A stretch of DNA of 64,000 nt, taken from the NCBI GenBank assembly GCA_025175895.1, contig CM045997.1, forward strand, positions 105,696,479 to 105,760,478, read 5' to 3'. The notes under the pieces were generated by a model, which worked only from the letters and a program-made list of their open reading frames with translations, did no database searches and was not told where the DNA came from. Origin of the DNA: Wurfbainia villosa. Taxonomy: Eukaryota > Streptophyta > Magnoliopsida > Zingiberales > Zingiberaceae. Shown here piece after piece: positions 12,033 through 24,242 of this stretch; the first letter of the stretch is position 1, and each line of letters starts with the position of its first letter. Both the position numbers and the translations under genes were made by a program.

Positions 12033-13095
12033 CTGTTAGTTATAGCCCTAGAGCCAATCATGTGATGGTTGAAAAGGGAACATTTTGTATCATATTCAAT
12101 AAAGGCAAAGGATTGGTTATTATATTTACATCTTGCTTGTGCCAGCTAAATTAAATATAATAATGCCCTAGAAAAGTAGGTTCTTATCTACAACACATTA
12201 ATTGGCAGAATTGATTATGAGAGGCTGTAGAGAATACTTTCCTAAATGTTCCTAGTCAAGTATTAATATGCAAGGGCAATATTAATACATAAAGACTAGC
12301 ATGTAGGTCTATTGATGACTTGATCTCACAAGTCATGGATATATGATATCAAGTTGACACATGAGTATATATTAGAGAATATATACTGAACTGACCCGCC
12401 ATGAGAAAGTTTCATGGATCGTTAAATGAGTGTCATAAACTTTCTCATGTGACTATTGATATGAATAGTCCTCGAACCTAAAGTCACTACGGTTCCCTAC
12501 ATAAGGAATTATGTACTTTGGTATCGTCAAACGTCACCCGTAACAGGGTGGACCATAAAGGCGATTACTGGGTATATAACAAATTATGCGGAGGGATGTG
12601 AGTGATGTAGATGGGATCTATCCCTCTCATATGACAAGAGTGATATCGGTGGGCCCCTTGATTGAGTAGAACTACTAATATGCATGGCCATGCTCAAATG
12701 AGTCAATATGAGATATTGAGCTCATTTGTTTGAGTTAGTTTACTCAGGGATCAAGAAACACAGATTGATCGAGGATGACACGGTCTATGCCTCATTGGTC
12801 AATCTGATATCAAGGATAGAAGGACACGGTCATACATTATAGTAGTCACGGAAAGGTTAGTCGGATCTTGACTTATTTCGTAACTTGGGTAGCAATGATG
12901 TATTGCTAGATGCCGCTCATTGCTTGTGTATCTAAAAGAGTTTAGATCCATTGCCAACGTTATGAGAGCCTATAGGGTCACACACAAAGAGCATGATGAT
13001 TAGAAGAATTAGTGCATTCTAGTTTGACTAGAATAATTTGGGAATAAGCTTAAGTACAAAATGGTTTTTGGACTTTAAGCTTAATGAGAATTTTA

Positions 13096-13204
13096 GCTTA
13101 TTGATTTAATGAGATTAATTCAATATGTTACCTTATTGATTTAATGAGATTAATTCAATATGATAACATAAGCTTATTGAATTAATAAGATTAATTCAAC
13201 ATGC
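13096..13204 (+). repeat. Three tandem AT-rich repeats in B LTR
   Basis: Three imperfect copies, about 37 bp each, of a TTATTGATTTAATGAGATTAA-like unit lie in tandem. They occur identically placed in the 3' LTR (20042-20150), so they are an original part of the LTR and lie about 200 bp upstream of the TATA box. Confidence 0.8.
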
Positions 13205-13386
13205 ATGAATGCCACACAAGCATGCCACATAAGCATGCCACCTAAGCTAGATGAGGTGGAAGGAGACAAAGTGGTTTTTGTCTCCTTAAGTGGCCGGCCA
13301 AACAAGGAAGCCAACTCCTTGTTTGATTGTGTCTCAATGCAATGGATTGCATTGAGTGTTAGGAGGTGAAAGGGTTTTTCCAACCC

Positions 13387-13393
13387 TATAAAA
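13387..13393 (+). promoter_or_regulatory. Probable TATA box of B 5' LTR
   Basis: TATAAAA sits in CCAACCCTATAAAAGACTCC within the LTR, as expected for the LTR's RNA polymerase II promoter. The same box is at 20319-20325 in the 3' LTR. Confidence 0.65.
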
Positions 13394-13841
13394 GACTCCA
13401 TGGAGTGGCTGCCAAAGCAAGATTTTTGGTTGTTGTGTGAAGCTTGAGAGCTTGGTGGAAGCTTTGTTGTGTGGTTTTGTGAGTGTAGGCTAGCAAGAAG
13501 AATAGTCTTCTTCTTCCTTTCTCTTTTTCCCTAGCTTCCTCTCCTTTAGGGACTTCTCTAGCAAGAAGAAAAGGAGAGCTCTTCTAGTTTCTTTTGTGAG
13601 ACAAGAGCTTGCTTGTGTGGATACATATAGAGGCACGGACATTTGAACGTGCTAAAGATCCAACAAACCAAAAGGAAAAGCGGGATTAACAAGGGCACGC
13701 AACAAAGGTAATCCTCTCCTATAAGATAGGTTTGGTTTTAGAGAAATTTATTTTGTACGAGGTTTTCTATCGCAAGGATCACTAGGAAGGGATCCTAATT
13801 TTTCCGTTGCGCATATGCTATTTGGCATAAAGAATTCCTGA

Positions 13842-13853
13842 TTGTATCGAGCC
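13842..13853 (+). other. Degraded primer-binding site of element B
   Basis: TTGTATCGAGCC equals the initiator-Met primer site with two single-base deletions (a G and an A lost). Its position directly after the 5' LTR supports the assignment. Confidence 0.6.
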
Positions 13854-15058
13854 ACTTGCGAAAGATCGTATAAAAATAGTTTTTCTCTATTTTATATATG
13901 ATATAGAAGTAGGATAAATTTTATTATGATTTGATAATTGCATTAGCAATTTTTCAAACATAATAAAAATATCCGATGTCTTTTAAAAGTTAAAATTGAC
14001 ATGGTGCATGGTTATGGCCTAGTCCCAAAAGTTTGTGATTGTGTGTTGTAATTCTTAATACGGCCTGCGTGTCGTGCCTTTCTCCTAAAATTCTTGTTGT
14101 AAAAATTAGTTTTAGACTCGAATGTAACTCGAGTATTTCTCCTTTTGTAATATACAAAACAAAGATGGAGGGTCCATTGGATGATGAGGTTACAAGGAGG
14201 AAGTCAACACACAAGACAACCAAAAGGAAGAACTTGGGAGAAGATACTATCCCTAGGTTGACCAATCAATCTTTTCATTGGCTTGAGAAGATTGTAGAAT
14301 AAGGGCCATAACCATGACACGCTTAGTTTAATATGTATGTGATGCATGTTAGTTTAGCTTATATGTGATGTATGCTAATATGTATATGATGCATGTTTTT
14401 ATATCTTAATAAGTCAAATACGATATGCCTACCAAAGTTTGGTACTCACTACTTCCTCGATCATTTGTTATTGGGTTTGCCAAAGTAAAGCAATGCATTT
14501 TATCTTGGAAGAGTGCGAGTGGACAATCGTGATGTCCCACTATCAAACTTGGTTAAGACTTAATTAAGTTTTTCTTAATTAGTTAAGAAAGTAGAGGCAT
14601 ATATTAGCTTTGAACATAAGTTTTAAAATTAGTTTTGTGTGATTTCCGAACATCAGCTTTGTCTTAGAAGTGGTCGTTGCTCCGATATCCAAGAAGGCCT
14701 CTGTGCCTCGCCACAGCCTGGAAGCTAGTTTAGGAATAAGCACTAAACTAATCTAAACTTAACCAAAGCTATTAAAGAGTTACATCAGATGTAATTGGCA
14801 AAAGATTGCCTACCTAATCATACTACGTCTTGGGCGATTAGCCAAAGCTAACTCAAGACGAATTATGATGTGGATCTTTATCCCATATAAATTTATAGCT
14901 AAATAGTAGCTAATGATGTAAGCGAAAAGTGTTTGCCTACATCAATGATTAGCTCATATCAAAGCTATGAGAATTTAGTGGGAGCCTCATTTAATTAAAG
15001 GCCTAATTAAATGACTTAGGATGATACTTAATTTTGCATTTTATTGTTGTAGATCACC
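13854..15058 (+). other. Element B untranslated leader
   Basis: About 1.2 kb lies between the primer site and gag. No domain is recognisable; an 87-codon open frame at 14039-14302 has no family resemblance. The leader is AT-rich and without strong repeats. Confidence 0.6.
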
Positions 15059-15508
15059 ATGTCATCTAACACGACACACCCCCTCAACTTGCGATCTGTC
15101 CTTGAGAAGGACAAGCTCAATGGAGCAAACTTTCTTGACTGGTATAGGAACTTGAGGATTATCCTCAAGCAAGAACGCAAATTGTATGTCCTAGAGCAGT
15201 CTACCCATGAAATACCTGCCCCTGCGGCCACTCGTGCTGAAAAAGATGCTTATAAGAAGCATCAAGATGACGCATTAGATGTGTCATGCCTTATGCTTGC
15301 AACCATGAACTTTGAGCTTCAGAAGCAACATGAGAACATGGATGCCTATGATATGGTTGAGCATTTGAAACAACTATATCAAGGACAAGCCAGGCACGAG
15401 CGTTTTGAAGTGTCTAAGGCTCTTTTTGCATGTAAGATGCAAGAAGGAACACCTGTAGGAACTCACGTACTTAAAATGATTGGGTACGTTGAGAACCTCA
15501 AAGACTAG
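15059..15508 (+). pseudogene. Element B gag (truncated)
   Basis: A 149-codon frame starts at an ATG with the copia gag opening (LNLRSVLEKDKLNGANFLDW, then YRNLRIILKQE) and continues with the gag core (ELQKQHENMDAYDMVEHLK, HERFEVSKALFACKMQEG). A stop at 15506-15508 ends it early; related gag proteins, such as that of A at 32127-33176, continue for about 200 more residues. The remainder is visible to about 15830 as basic lysine-rich sequence. The zinc knuckle is destroyed: only its last Asn-Cys (ANCKVYLEE) survives at the start of the pol frame. Function would be the particle capsid; this copy is non-functional. Confidence 0.88.
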
Positions 15509-15798
15509 GTTTTCCATCGAGCCAAGAATTGGCAACCGATGTTATCCGCAATCGTTGCGAAAACATATAATCAATTCGTCATGAATTATAACATGAATGA
15601 AATTGATAAGTTTTGCTCGAGATTCTCAAAGATGTTAAGAATCACAACCGAATCTCAAGAAGAAAGTTAGTAACGTACTAATGGTCAAAAAGGACAAAGG
15701 TAAGCGCAAAGGCAAGGGTAAGACCCAAGCCAAAGGCAAGGCCAATTCATCCACTTCAAAGGGTAAAGGTAAAGTACCTAAGGAAGGGATTTCCATTC

Positions 15799-18015
15799 TT
15801 GGTGAGATCGACACCGAAGGCTAACTGCAAAGTCTACCTTGAGGAAGTAAAGAAGAAAAGAAGTGGGACTTCTGCCTCAGGTATACACGTTATAGAAGTT
15901 AATCTATCTATTTCTTCTACATGGGTATTAGATACCGGATGTGCATCTCACATTTGTACTAATGTGCAGGGACTGAGAAATAGTAGACTAATGGCAAAAG
16001 GCGAAGTGGACCTACGAGTAGGCAATGGCGCAAAAGTTGCTGCTGTAGCTATAGGAACATATTCTTTGTCTTTGCCCACTGGGCTTATCTTAGAACTAGA
16101 GGAGTGCTTATATGTACCTGCATTGACAAAGAACATAATTTCTGTATCTTGTTTAGACAAGAAAAACTTTTCTTTTATAATAAAGGACAAATGTTGTTCT
16201 ATTTATTTGAATGAAATGTTCTATTGTAATGCACCACTTATGAATGGTCTCTATGTTCTAGATTTAGAAAACCCAATATATAACGTAAATACCAAACGGT
16301 TCAAATCGAATGATTTGAACCAAACATATCTCTGGCACTGTCGCCTAGGTCACATAAATGAAAAACGCATATCCCAACTCCATAAAGATGGATTATTGGA
16401 CTCATTTGATTTTGAATCATATGAGGTATGCGAATCTTGTCTTTTAGGAAAAATGACTAAAACTCCATTTAGTGGACATGGCGAGAGAGCAACGGACTTG
16501 TTAGGACTCATACATACTGATGTATGTGGCCCTTTCAATGTCGAAGCCAGAGGAGGCTATAAGTACTTTATTACTTTCACTGATGATATGAGTAGATTTG
16601 GCTACTTATATTTGATGAGACATAAGTCAGAATCCTTTGAAAAGTTCAAAGAATTCAAGTATGAAGTACAAAACCAACTTGGTAAGCGTATTAAGCTACT
16701 TCGATCAGATCGAGGTGGTGAATACCTTAGTCAAGAGTTTCGTGATCACCTGGCTGAGTGTGGGATAATATCCCAACTCACTCCACCTGGAACACCACAA
16801 TGGAATGGTGTATCTGAAAGGAGAAATCATACTCTATTATATATGGTACGATCAATGATGAGTCAGACTGATCTACCTACTTTCTTTTGGGGACTAGCTC
16901 TAGAGACAGCCGCTTTCACACTTAATCGCGTCCCATCAAAAGCCGTAGAAAAGACACCATATACGATATGGACTGGGAAGAGTCCCAAAATGTCTTTTAT
17001 AAAGATTTGGGGTTGTGAAGCTTATGTTAGACGTCAAGTCTCAGATAAACTAGGATCCAAATCAGATAAGTGTTATTTTGTAGGATATCCCAAGGAAACT
17101 AAGGGATATTACTTTTACAATCCCACACTTGGCAAGGTGTTTGTTGCAAATGCCGCCTTTCTAGAAAGAGAATTTATTTCTAGAAAAACTAGTGGGAGTA
17201 AAATTCATCTTGAAGAAGTTCAAGATGACGATAACACTAAGGCTTCGATGGAAAATGAACAGGAACCACAAAGTGTTGTGGATGAGGAAATTGTTGCCCA
17301 AAGAGTTGTGGAGCAAACACCTGTTCAAGTAGACCAACCTCTTCGTAGATCTGATAGGATCCGTCGTCAACCCGAGAGATATTCTTTTCTCTTGACTAAC
17401 AACGGTGACGTATTGCTTGTCGATCTTGACGAGCCTACATCCTATCAAGAAGCTATGATGAGCCCAGATTCCGAGAAATGGCTAGAGGTCATGAGATCCG
17501 AAATGGAATCCATGTACACTAACCAAGTATGGACTTTGGTTGATCCACCTGAAGGGGTAAAACCCATTGGGTGTAAGTGGGTCTTTAAAGTAAAGACTGA
17601 CATGGATGGTAATAAGCATACCTATAAAGGTAGATTGGTGGCTAAAGGATTCAAACAAATTCATGGTATTGACTATGATGAAACCTTTTCACGATTGCGA
17701 TGCTTAAATCCATTCGGATCATACTTGCTATTGCGACCTACCATGATTATGAGATCTGGCGGATGGATGTCAAAACCGCTTTTACGAATGGAAGCTACTC
17801 GAGGATGTGTACATGACACGCTGAGGTTTGAAGATCAAAGCATCTGGAAAGGTATGCAAGCGCAAAGGTCCATTTATGGACTAAAGCAAGCCTCTCGAAT
17901 TTGGAATCTTGATTCGATGATGCAATCAAGGAGTTTGGTTTCATCAAGAATGAAGATGAACCTTGTGTCTACAAGAGAAATAGTAGAACAGTTGTATTTC
18001 TTGTCTTGTATGTAG
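15799..18015 (+). pseudogene. Element B pol: protease, integrase, start of RT
   Basis: A 738-codon frame holds the copia pol order. The protease active site is WVLDTGCASHIC (residues 42-53). The integrase zinc region is HCRLGH (180-185) with CESC (211-214). The integrase core has all three catalytic acids: D241 (HTDVCGP), D304 (LRSDRGGEY) and E340 (NGVSERRN), with 35 residues between the last two. After a charged spacer the RT begins (SMYTNQVWTLVDPPEGVKPIG, about 570). From about residue 635 (FSRLRCLNPFG) the frame drifts from RT consensus because of indels, although SIYGLKQASR is still readable (ca 690). The first ATG used here lies inside the former gag-pol junction, so it is not a natural start. 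Protease and integrase look undamaged; RT does not. Confidence 0.9.
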
Positions 18016-18976
18016 ATGACATACTTCTCATCGGAAATGATATTCCCTCACTCCGGTCTGTGAAGATGTGTGGTTAGGGAATTGTTTCTCGATGAAAGAC
18101 TTAGGTGAAGCTGCCTATATTCTAGGCATCAAGATCTATAGAGATAGATCTAAAGATTACTTGGCCTAAGTCAGTACATACATTGATAAAGTGCTAGATC
18201 GTTTTGCTATGCAAAATTCCAAGAAAGGATTACGCCTTTATCACATGGTGTGAGTCTTTGAAGACTCAATGTCCCTCTTCTAAGGAGGAGAGAGATCGCA
18301 TGGATAAGATCCCTTATGCATCGCCTATAGGGTCTATCATATGCGCCATGCTTTGTACTCGTACGGCGTCTCGTATGCTTTGAGCATGGCAGTAGATACG
18401 ATCGGATCGGTGAAAGTCAGCTGGATAGCGATCAAAAATATTCTTAAATACTTACGAAGAAGCGAAGAATATTTCACGATATTTGGAGGCAATGAGAGCT
18501 AGCTGTAAAGGGTTACAGTGATGCAAGCTTCCAAGCAGACAAGGATGACTATAGATCGCAATCGAGTGCGTGTTTTGCACTGAATGGTGGGGTGGTGGAA
18601 GAGTTCAGCGAGGACACGATTCTTGATTCTGAAGGAGTATATTCTTTGCGTCATCGATGCGAAAGGAGGCTGTTTGGCTCCATGAAGTTCATCGATGAAC
18701 TTGGGGTAGTTCTAGCATTGCAGATCCAATAGACCTCTATTGTGACAACAATGGGGCTATTACGCAGCTAAGGAACCTCGATCACATCGCGGACCAAACA
18801 CATCTTTGCGGCGCTTCCATCTCATTCGAGAGATCATCGATAGAGGAGATGTGAGGATATGCGATGCAAGCGAAGCTAACATCGCGAGATCCATGACGAG
18901 GCTTTGTACGAGAGGAAGCATGATGGTCACACTAGGTCACTAGGTATTAGATATCATAGTGATTGGTACTAGTGCT
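18016..18976 (+). pseudogene. Element B RT end and RNase H, heavily eroded
   Basis: The YVDDILLIGND box is readable around 18009-18045 in a different frame from the pol frame. MKDLGEA-like, IYRDRS-like and CDNNGAI-like pieces follow in shifting frames to about 18780. Compared with the equivalent part of A (22798-23682), small deletions are dense and many CA or CAG steps read CG. No frame of useful length remains. Confidence 0.8.
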
Positions 18977-18977
18977 A

Positions 18978-18986
18978 GTGGGAGAT
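18978..18986 (+). other. Polypurine tract of element B
   Basis: GTGGGAGAT immediately precedes the 3' LTR start TGTTAG at 18987. It is the typical copia primer for plus-strand DNA synthesis. Confidence 0.85.
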
Positions 18987-20772
18987 TGTTAGTTATAGCC
19001 CTAGAACCAATCATGTGATGGTTGAATAGGGAACATTTTGTATCATATTCTATAAAGGCAAAGGATTGGTTATTATATTTACATCTTGCTTGTGCATTAA
19101 ATTAAATATAATAATGCCCTAGAAAAGTAGGTTCTTATCTGACACATCAATTGGCGAGAATTGATTATGAGAGAAATTTGTAGAGAACACTTTCCTAAAT
19201 GTTCTAGTCAAGTATTAATATGCAAGGGCAATATTAATACATAAAGACTAGCATGTAGGTCGATTGATGACTTGATCTCACAAGTCATGGATATATGATA
19301 TCAAGTTGACACATGGGTATATATTAGAGAATATATACTGAACTGACCCGCCATGAGAAAGTTTCATGGATCGTTAAATGAGTGTCATAAACTTTCTCAT
19401 GTGACTATTGGTATGAATAGTCCTCGAACTCAAGTCACTACGGTTCCCTACATAAGGAATTATGTACTTTGGATATCGTCGAAACGTCACATGTGAGGTG
19501 GACCATAAAGCGACATGGGTATATAACAAATTATGCGGAGGGATGTGAGTGATGTAGATGGGATCTATCCCTCTCATATGACGAGAGTGATATTGGTGGG
19601 CCCCTTGATTGAGTAGAACTACTAAAACGCATGGCCATGCTCGAATGAGTCAATATGAGATATTGAGCTCATTTGTTTGAGTTAGTTTACTCGGGGATCA
19701 GAAACACATAGATTGATCGAGGATGACACGCGGTCTATGCCTCATTGGATCAATCGATATCAAGGATAGAAGGACACGGTCATATATTATAGTAGTCACG
19801 GAAAGGTTAGTCGGATCTTGACTTATTTAACTTGGGTAGCAATGATGTATTGCTAGATGGCTCATTGCTTGTGTATCTAAAAGAGTTTAGATCCACTTTG
19901 CCCAGCGTTATGAGCCTATAGGGTCACACACAAAGAGCATGATGATTAGAAGAATTAGTGCATTCTAGTTTGACTAGAATAATTTGGGAATAAGCTTAAG
20001 TACAAAATGGGTTTTGGACTTTAAGCTTAATGAGAATTTTAGCTTATTGATTTAATGAGATTAATTCAATATGTTACCTTATTGATTTAATGAGATTAAT
20101 TCAATATGATAACATAAGCTTATTGAATTAATAAGATTAATTCAACATGCATGAATGCCACATAAGCATGCCACCTAAGCTAGATGAGGTGGAAGGAGAC
20201 AAAGTGGTGTTTGTCTCCTTAAGTGGCCGACCAAACAAGGAAGCCCACTCCGTGTTTGATTGTGTCTCAATGCAATGGATTGCATGGACTGTTAGGAGGT
20301 GAAAGGGTTTTCCAACCCTATAAAAGACTCCATGGAGTGGCCAAAGCAAGATTTTTGGTTGTTGTGTGAAGCTTGAGAGCTTGGTGGAAGCTTTGTTGTG
20401 TGGTTTTGTGAGTGTAGGCTAGCAAGAAGAATAGTCTTCTTCTTCCTTTCTCTTTTTCCCTAGCTTCCTCTCCTTTAGGGACTTCTCTAGCAAGAAGGAA
20501 AGGAGAGCTCTTCTAGTTTCTTTTGTGAGACAAGAGCTTGCTCGTGTGGATACATATAGAGGCACGGACATTTGAACGTGCTAAAGATCCAACAAACCAA
20601 AAGGAAAAGCGGGATTAACAAGGGCACGCAACAAAGGTAATCCTCTCCTATAAGATAGGTTTGGTTTTAGAGAAATTTATTTTGTACGAGGTTTTCTTTC
20701 GCAAGGATCACTAGGAAGGGATCCTAATTTTTCCGTTGCGCATATGCTATTTGGCATAAAGAATTCCCTACA
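18987..20772 (+). mobile_element. Element B 3' LTR
   Basis: It is 1,786 bp and matches 12033-13841 throughout. Differences are mainly 1 to 5 base indels, for example near 19142, 19470-19520, 19750 and 19900, with few substitutions. Confidence 0.93.
20319..20325 (+). promoter_or_regulatory. Probable TATA box of B 3' LTR
   Basis: TATAAAA is in the same context as at 13387-13393. Confidence 0.6.
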
Positions 20773-20777
20773 TTGCC

Positions 20778-22762
20778 TCTATCCGTATCCATGCCGAGTA
20801 TCTTCAGGATGACTTCACAAAGTCACGAGCCTCGTCTTCGTACGAGTTACTAGCCTCGTGTTGAAGACGATGTGATCGAGAGAAGATCACGATCCGAATC
20901 AAAATTCGGATCCAAAACAAGTCCTCAAAAACTCGTTTCTCCGGAGAGGTATTCGTCAACCGTTTGACGAATCCTTCGTCCTCCACCTATGAGGATTACC
21001 GGAGATTGAATCCCCGGCAAGGCTACCGCTGTCGGAGCTCCAAACGTCATCCAAACGACGCTCCGACAAGAGGGAAACAAACTGTCCAGAAAACTGGATA
21101 GCTTTGGTGGAGGAATACGGGTCGGCCAAATAAGGAAGGTTGAAGCTCACCTTGTTGCCGAACCCAAAGGAGATCACCGGAGCTCCTCCGGCAGCAGCTC
21201 GACGCTGGCAAGGGGAGAGGACGGCAGCTGCTGGACGCCGGCAAGGGAGCTTAGGTGGTGGTGGGCGGCGACAAGGGGAGGGCGCCGACTACACCAAGGA
21301 GAAGTGGGCGGCAACAATTAGGGTTGCAAGGATTTGGATTAGGGCTTAACAAAACCCTTAAGCCCTATTTTATAGAGAACAAATTCTCTTAATGGTTATC
21401 GGATCATAACCAAAAGCCCGTTAACCCGCTCCATTAATTTAAGTTAAAATAAACCAAACCATGATGGTTTATTTTAAGTTAAAATGAATCGAACCAACTT
21501 TGGTTCATTCGTTTAAAACAAACCAAACCCTTTGGTTTATTCTCCTCCATTGGATTAGAACCAAACCAATTTGGTTCATCCATCATGTCTTCATAAGACA
21601 CGGCCCATCCACGCTTTCATTGTGACTGAAACGATTTCATGCTCGCACTATGTTTGGTCCAACCAAACTTAGTTTCTCTCGGTCTGAGAATCTCATTCTC
21701 AAGCTCGTTTTAAATCCTTCGGATTACGCTCGTTGTGCGTGTGACCAAATAGGTTCTCGGTTTATGTTGGCCGTCTATAATTAACCATTAATTATAGAAC
21801 GATCATGAGTGTCACCTAGTAGTACATCATGATCCCCAATTAACCGAAAAGATCAACGGTTGATCCAGAACTACTTCTAAAACCCTTCAGCAGCTCGAAT
21901 GAATCGTACCCCATTCCCTTCACTCATCTTATACCCACTTGGTTCAGGACATGGTCTATAGTGTCAGTCCCCACTAGGCTGACTACGTCACACCTAGCCC
22001 AAGTATCATTTCCTCGTCCTACGGATTCTAGTTACTTCACATGTATCGAAGAGTACCTTACTCTAAACATGTAATGCTTTGGCCAAAGACTTTAGTAACA
22101 ATCCGACAAGAGGCCATGGGTATACATCTCCTCGCAAGGAGTGGTGAATCATTTATAGGCTATTCAAACACCTTCGATCACTTCGACTTATACCCAATCA
22201 TCCCGGGTCCACATCTCCTTAGAGATGCTTGCTTAAGACGTCAAAGCATAAGTCTTTATGATCAAGATGACTTGAATACCGCAAGTCAAAGGAACATCGC
22301 ACCTAAGCTGCAGTAAGAACTTCATTGACATATCTATATATGCAGAGAACCATATGAAGTCTTACAGCTGGTCACTCCAATGAACTAGTTACCATAACTA
22401 GCATCCACGATTAACTCCGGACATCACAATGTCTCCAGCCAGTGAGAATCAGTTGCTTGGATACACCAAGGAGTATACCTTGTGCTAGTCTCGACATAAT
22501 CAATGGTGTCCAAATCCATCAATTCATCGACTAGGGATAATTCCGATACATCACAATTACACATGTAGAGATACTCACTAGTTGTGATCCAATCACAAAT
22601 TCTCTCATACTGTGAATCGTATCGTGGACATTCAGTAAATGAGTTTAAGATCTAATCAAATACATGAAAATATGTATACTAAAATAGTGAATCTTCATTT
22701 ATCATATAAATGGTTCAAACATAAGGTGATTACCTTAGGACATCTCTCATATATCACTAACA
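20778..22762 (-). mobile_element. Element A 3' LTR, main segment
   Basis: It matches 34709-36565 of the 5' LTR and ends CACTAACA on the plus strand. It contains about 128 bp (near 22317-22444) absent from the 5' LTR, which accounts for the length difference (2,232 against 2,104 bp in total). A minus-strand TATAAAAT (plus ATTTTATA near 21367) is conserved with the other LTR. Confidence 0.95.
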
Positions 22763-22773
22763 AACTCCCACTT
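22763..22773 (-). other. Polypurine tract of element A
   Basis: On the minus strand AAGTGGGAGTT directly precedes the 3' LTR. This confirms the minus orientation. Confidence 0.85.
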
Positions 22774-22797
22774 GGCCTAATGTCAATCGCTGTGGTA

Positions 22798-24237
22798 TCA
22801 AATACCATAAGCTCTAACATGACCCTCAAACTTACTTTGAGGTAATGCCTTAGTCAAAGGATCCGCTAAGTTCCTTTCAGTGGGGATTTTCTCGATTTGT
22901 ATTTCCTTCCTATTGATGATCTCTCTGATAAGATGATAGCGGCGAAGCACATGTTTGGATCGTTGATGAGACCTTGGCTCTTTCGCCTGTGCAATAGCTC
23001 CATTGTTGTCGCAGTAAACCGGTATTCCTTCAACAATGACTGGAATCACGCCAAGTTCATAAATGAACTTCTTAATCCAAACCGCTTCCTTTGCTGCTTC
23101 CGAAGCTGCAATGTATTCTGCCTCAGTGGTAGAATCCGCTACAGTGTCTTGTTTAGAACTTTTCCAACTCACTGTGCCCCCATTCAAGGTGAACACGTAT
23201 CCAGACTGAGACCTGGAATCATCCTTGTCTGTCTGGAAGCTGGCATCCATATACCCGTGTATCACCATGTCCCCTTCTCCATATATTAAGAACACACCCT
23301 TAGTTCTTCTTAAGTACTTAAGAATTGTCTTAACAGCCACCCAATGATCCATTCCTGGATCAGACTGGTATCTACTCGTGACACTCAGAGCATACGATAC
23401 ATCAGGCCTCGTACATAACATAGCATACATGATAGATCCTATTGCGGATGCATAGGGAATCTTACTCATGCAAATCCTCTCGTCTTCTGTGCGTGGACAC
23501 ATAGACTTCGAAAGGTGTATCCCATGCCTATTGGGTAGGAAACCTTTCTTGGATTCCGACATGATAAACCTCTTTAGCACTCGGTCTATATATGTTGACT
23601 GCGAAAGACCAAACAACCGTTTCGATCTATCTCTATAGATCTTAATCCCGAGGGTGTAGGTTGCTTCTCCTAGGTCTTTCATGGAGAATGTCTTGGATAA
23701 CTAAATCTTAACTGACTGTAAAACTGAAACATCGTCTCCTATAAGTAATATGTCATCGACATACAATACTAGGAACATGACTGCACTCCCACTAACCTTC
23801 TTGTACACACAAGGTTCGTCTGGATTTTGTGAGAAATCAAACTTTTTGATTGTCTCATCAAAACGGATATTCCATCTCCTGGATGCTTGCTTCAATCCAT
23901 ATATGGACCGTCGCAATTTGCATACCTTGATTTTATCAACCGATGTGAAACCCTCAGGTTGTATCATATACACGTCCTCGAGCTGGTTTCCATTAAGGAA
24001 AGCTGTTTTCACATCCATCTGCCATATCTCATAATCATAATGAGCCGCTATGGCCAGGAGCATCCGAATGGATTTAAGCATAGCTACAGGCGAATAGGTT
24101 TCATTATAATCAACACCTTATTTTTGACGATATCCTTTCTCCACTAATCTAGCCTTATAGGTAATCACATTACCATCCATGTCGGTTTTCTTCTTGAAAA
24201 CCCACTTGCACCCTATAGGCTTGATGCCTTCAGGTGG
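22798..24237 (-). pseudogene. Element A pol, C-terminal part: RT and RNase H
   Basis: Reading leftwards, the RT fingers/palm follow the C insertion (PPEGIKPIGCKWVFKKK-like near 24230-24170). Then come QMDVKTAFLNGNQLEDVYM (about 24020), SIYGLKQASR and the catalytic YVDDILLIGDD (about 23760) in a 126-codon frame (24081-23701). A stop and frame change at about 23690 separates a 294-codon frame (23682-22798) starting MKDLGEATYTLGIKIYRDRS. It contains RNase H with its acids visible in GYMDASFQ, STTEAEYIAASEA and VYCDNNGAI, and the terminal RSKHVLRRYHLIREI motif. An in-frame stop lies near 24118. The lesions are few and RNase H looks undamaged. Confidence 0.92.
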
Positions 24238-24242
24238 GTCAA

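Larger units (their letters stand above)
12033..13841 (+). mobile_element. Element B 5' LTR
   Basis: The LTR pairs with 18987-20772. Its right end is blurred: after GAATTCC the 3' copy reads CTACA where this copy reads TGA, followed by the eroded primer site. Confidence 0.9.
12033..20772 (+). mobile_element. Element B: Ty1/copia retrotransposon, plus strand, inside A's 3' LTR
   Basis: B starts TGTTAGTTATAG and ends CTACA. It is flanked by TTACC (12028-12032) and TTGCC (20773-20777), a 5-bp target duplication with one difference. It carries two LTRs of about 1.8 kb, a degraded primer site, gag, a long pol frame and a polypurine tract. The proteins resemble those of A (same gag opening style, same integrase and RT motifs), so B is a related family. 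Substitutions between the LTRs are few (about 2% by eye) but small indels are many. The element is inactive: gag is truncated, RT is frameshifted and the RNase H region is badly scrambled. Confidence 0.95.

Noticed and set aside
14039..14302. 87-codon frame in the B leader
   Set aside because: It lies between primer site and gag, with no domain and no counterpart in element A.
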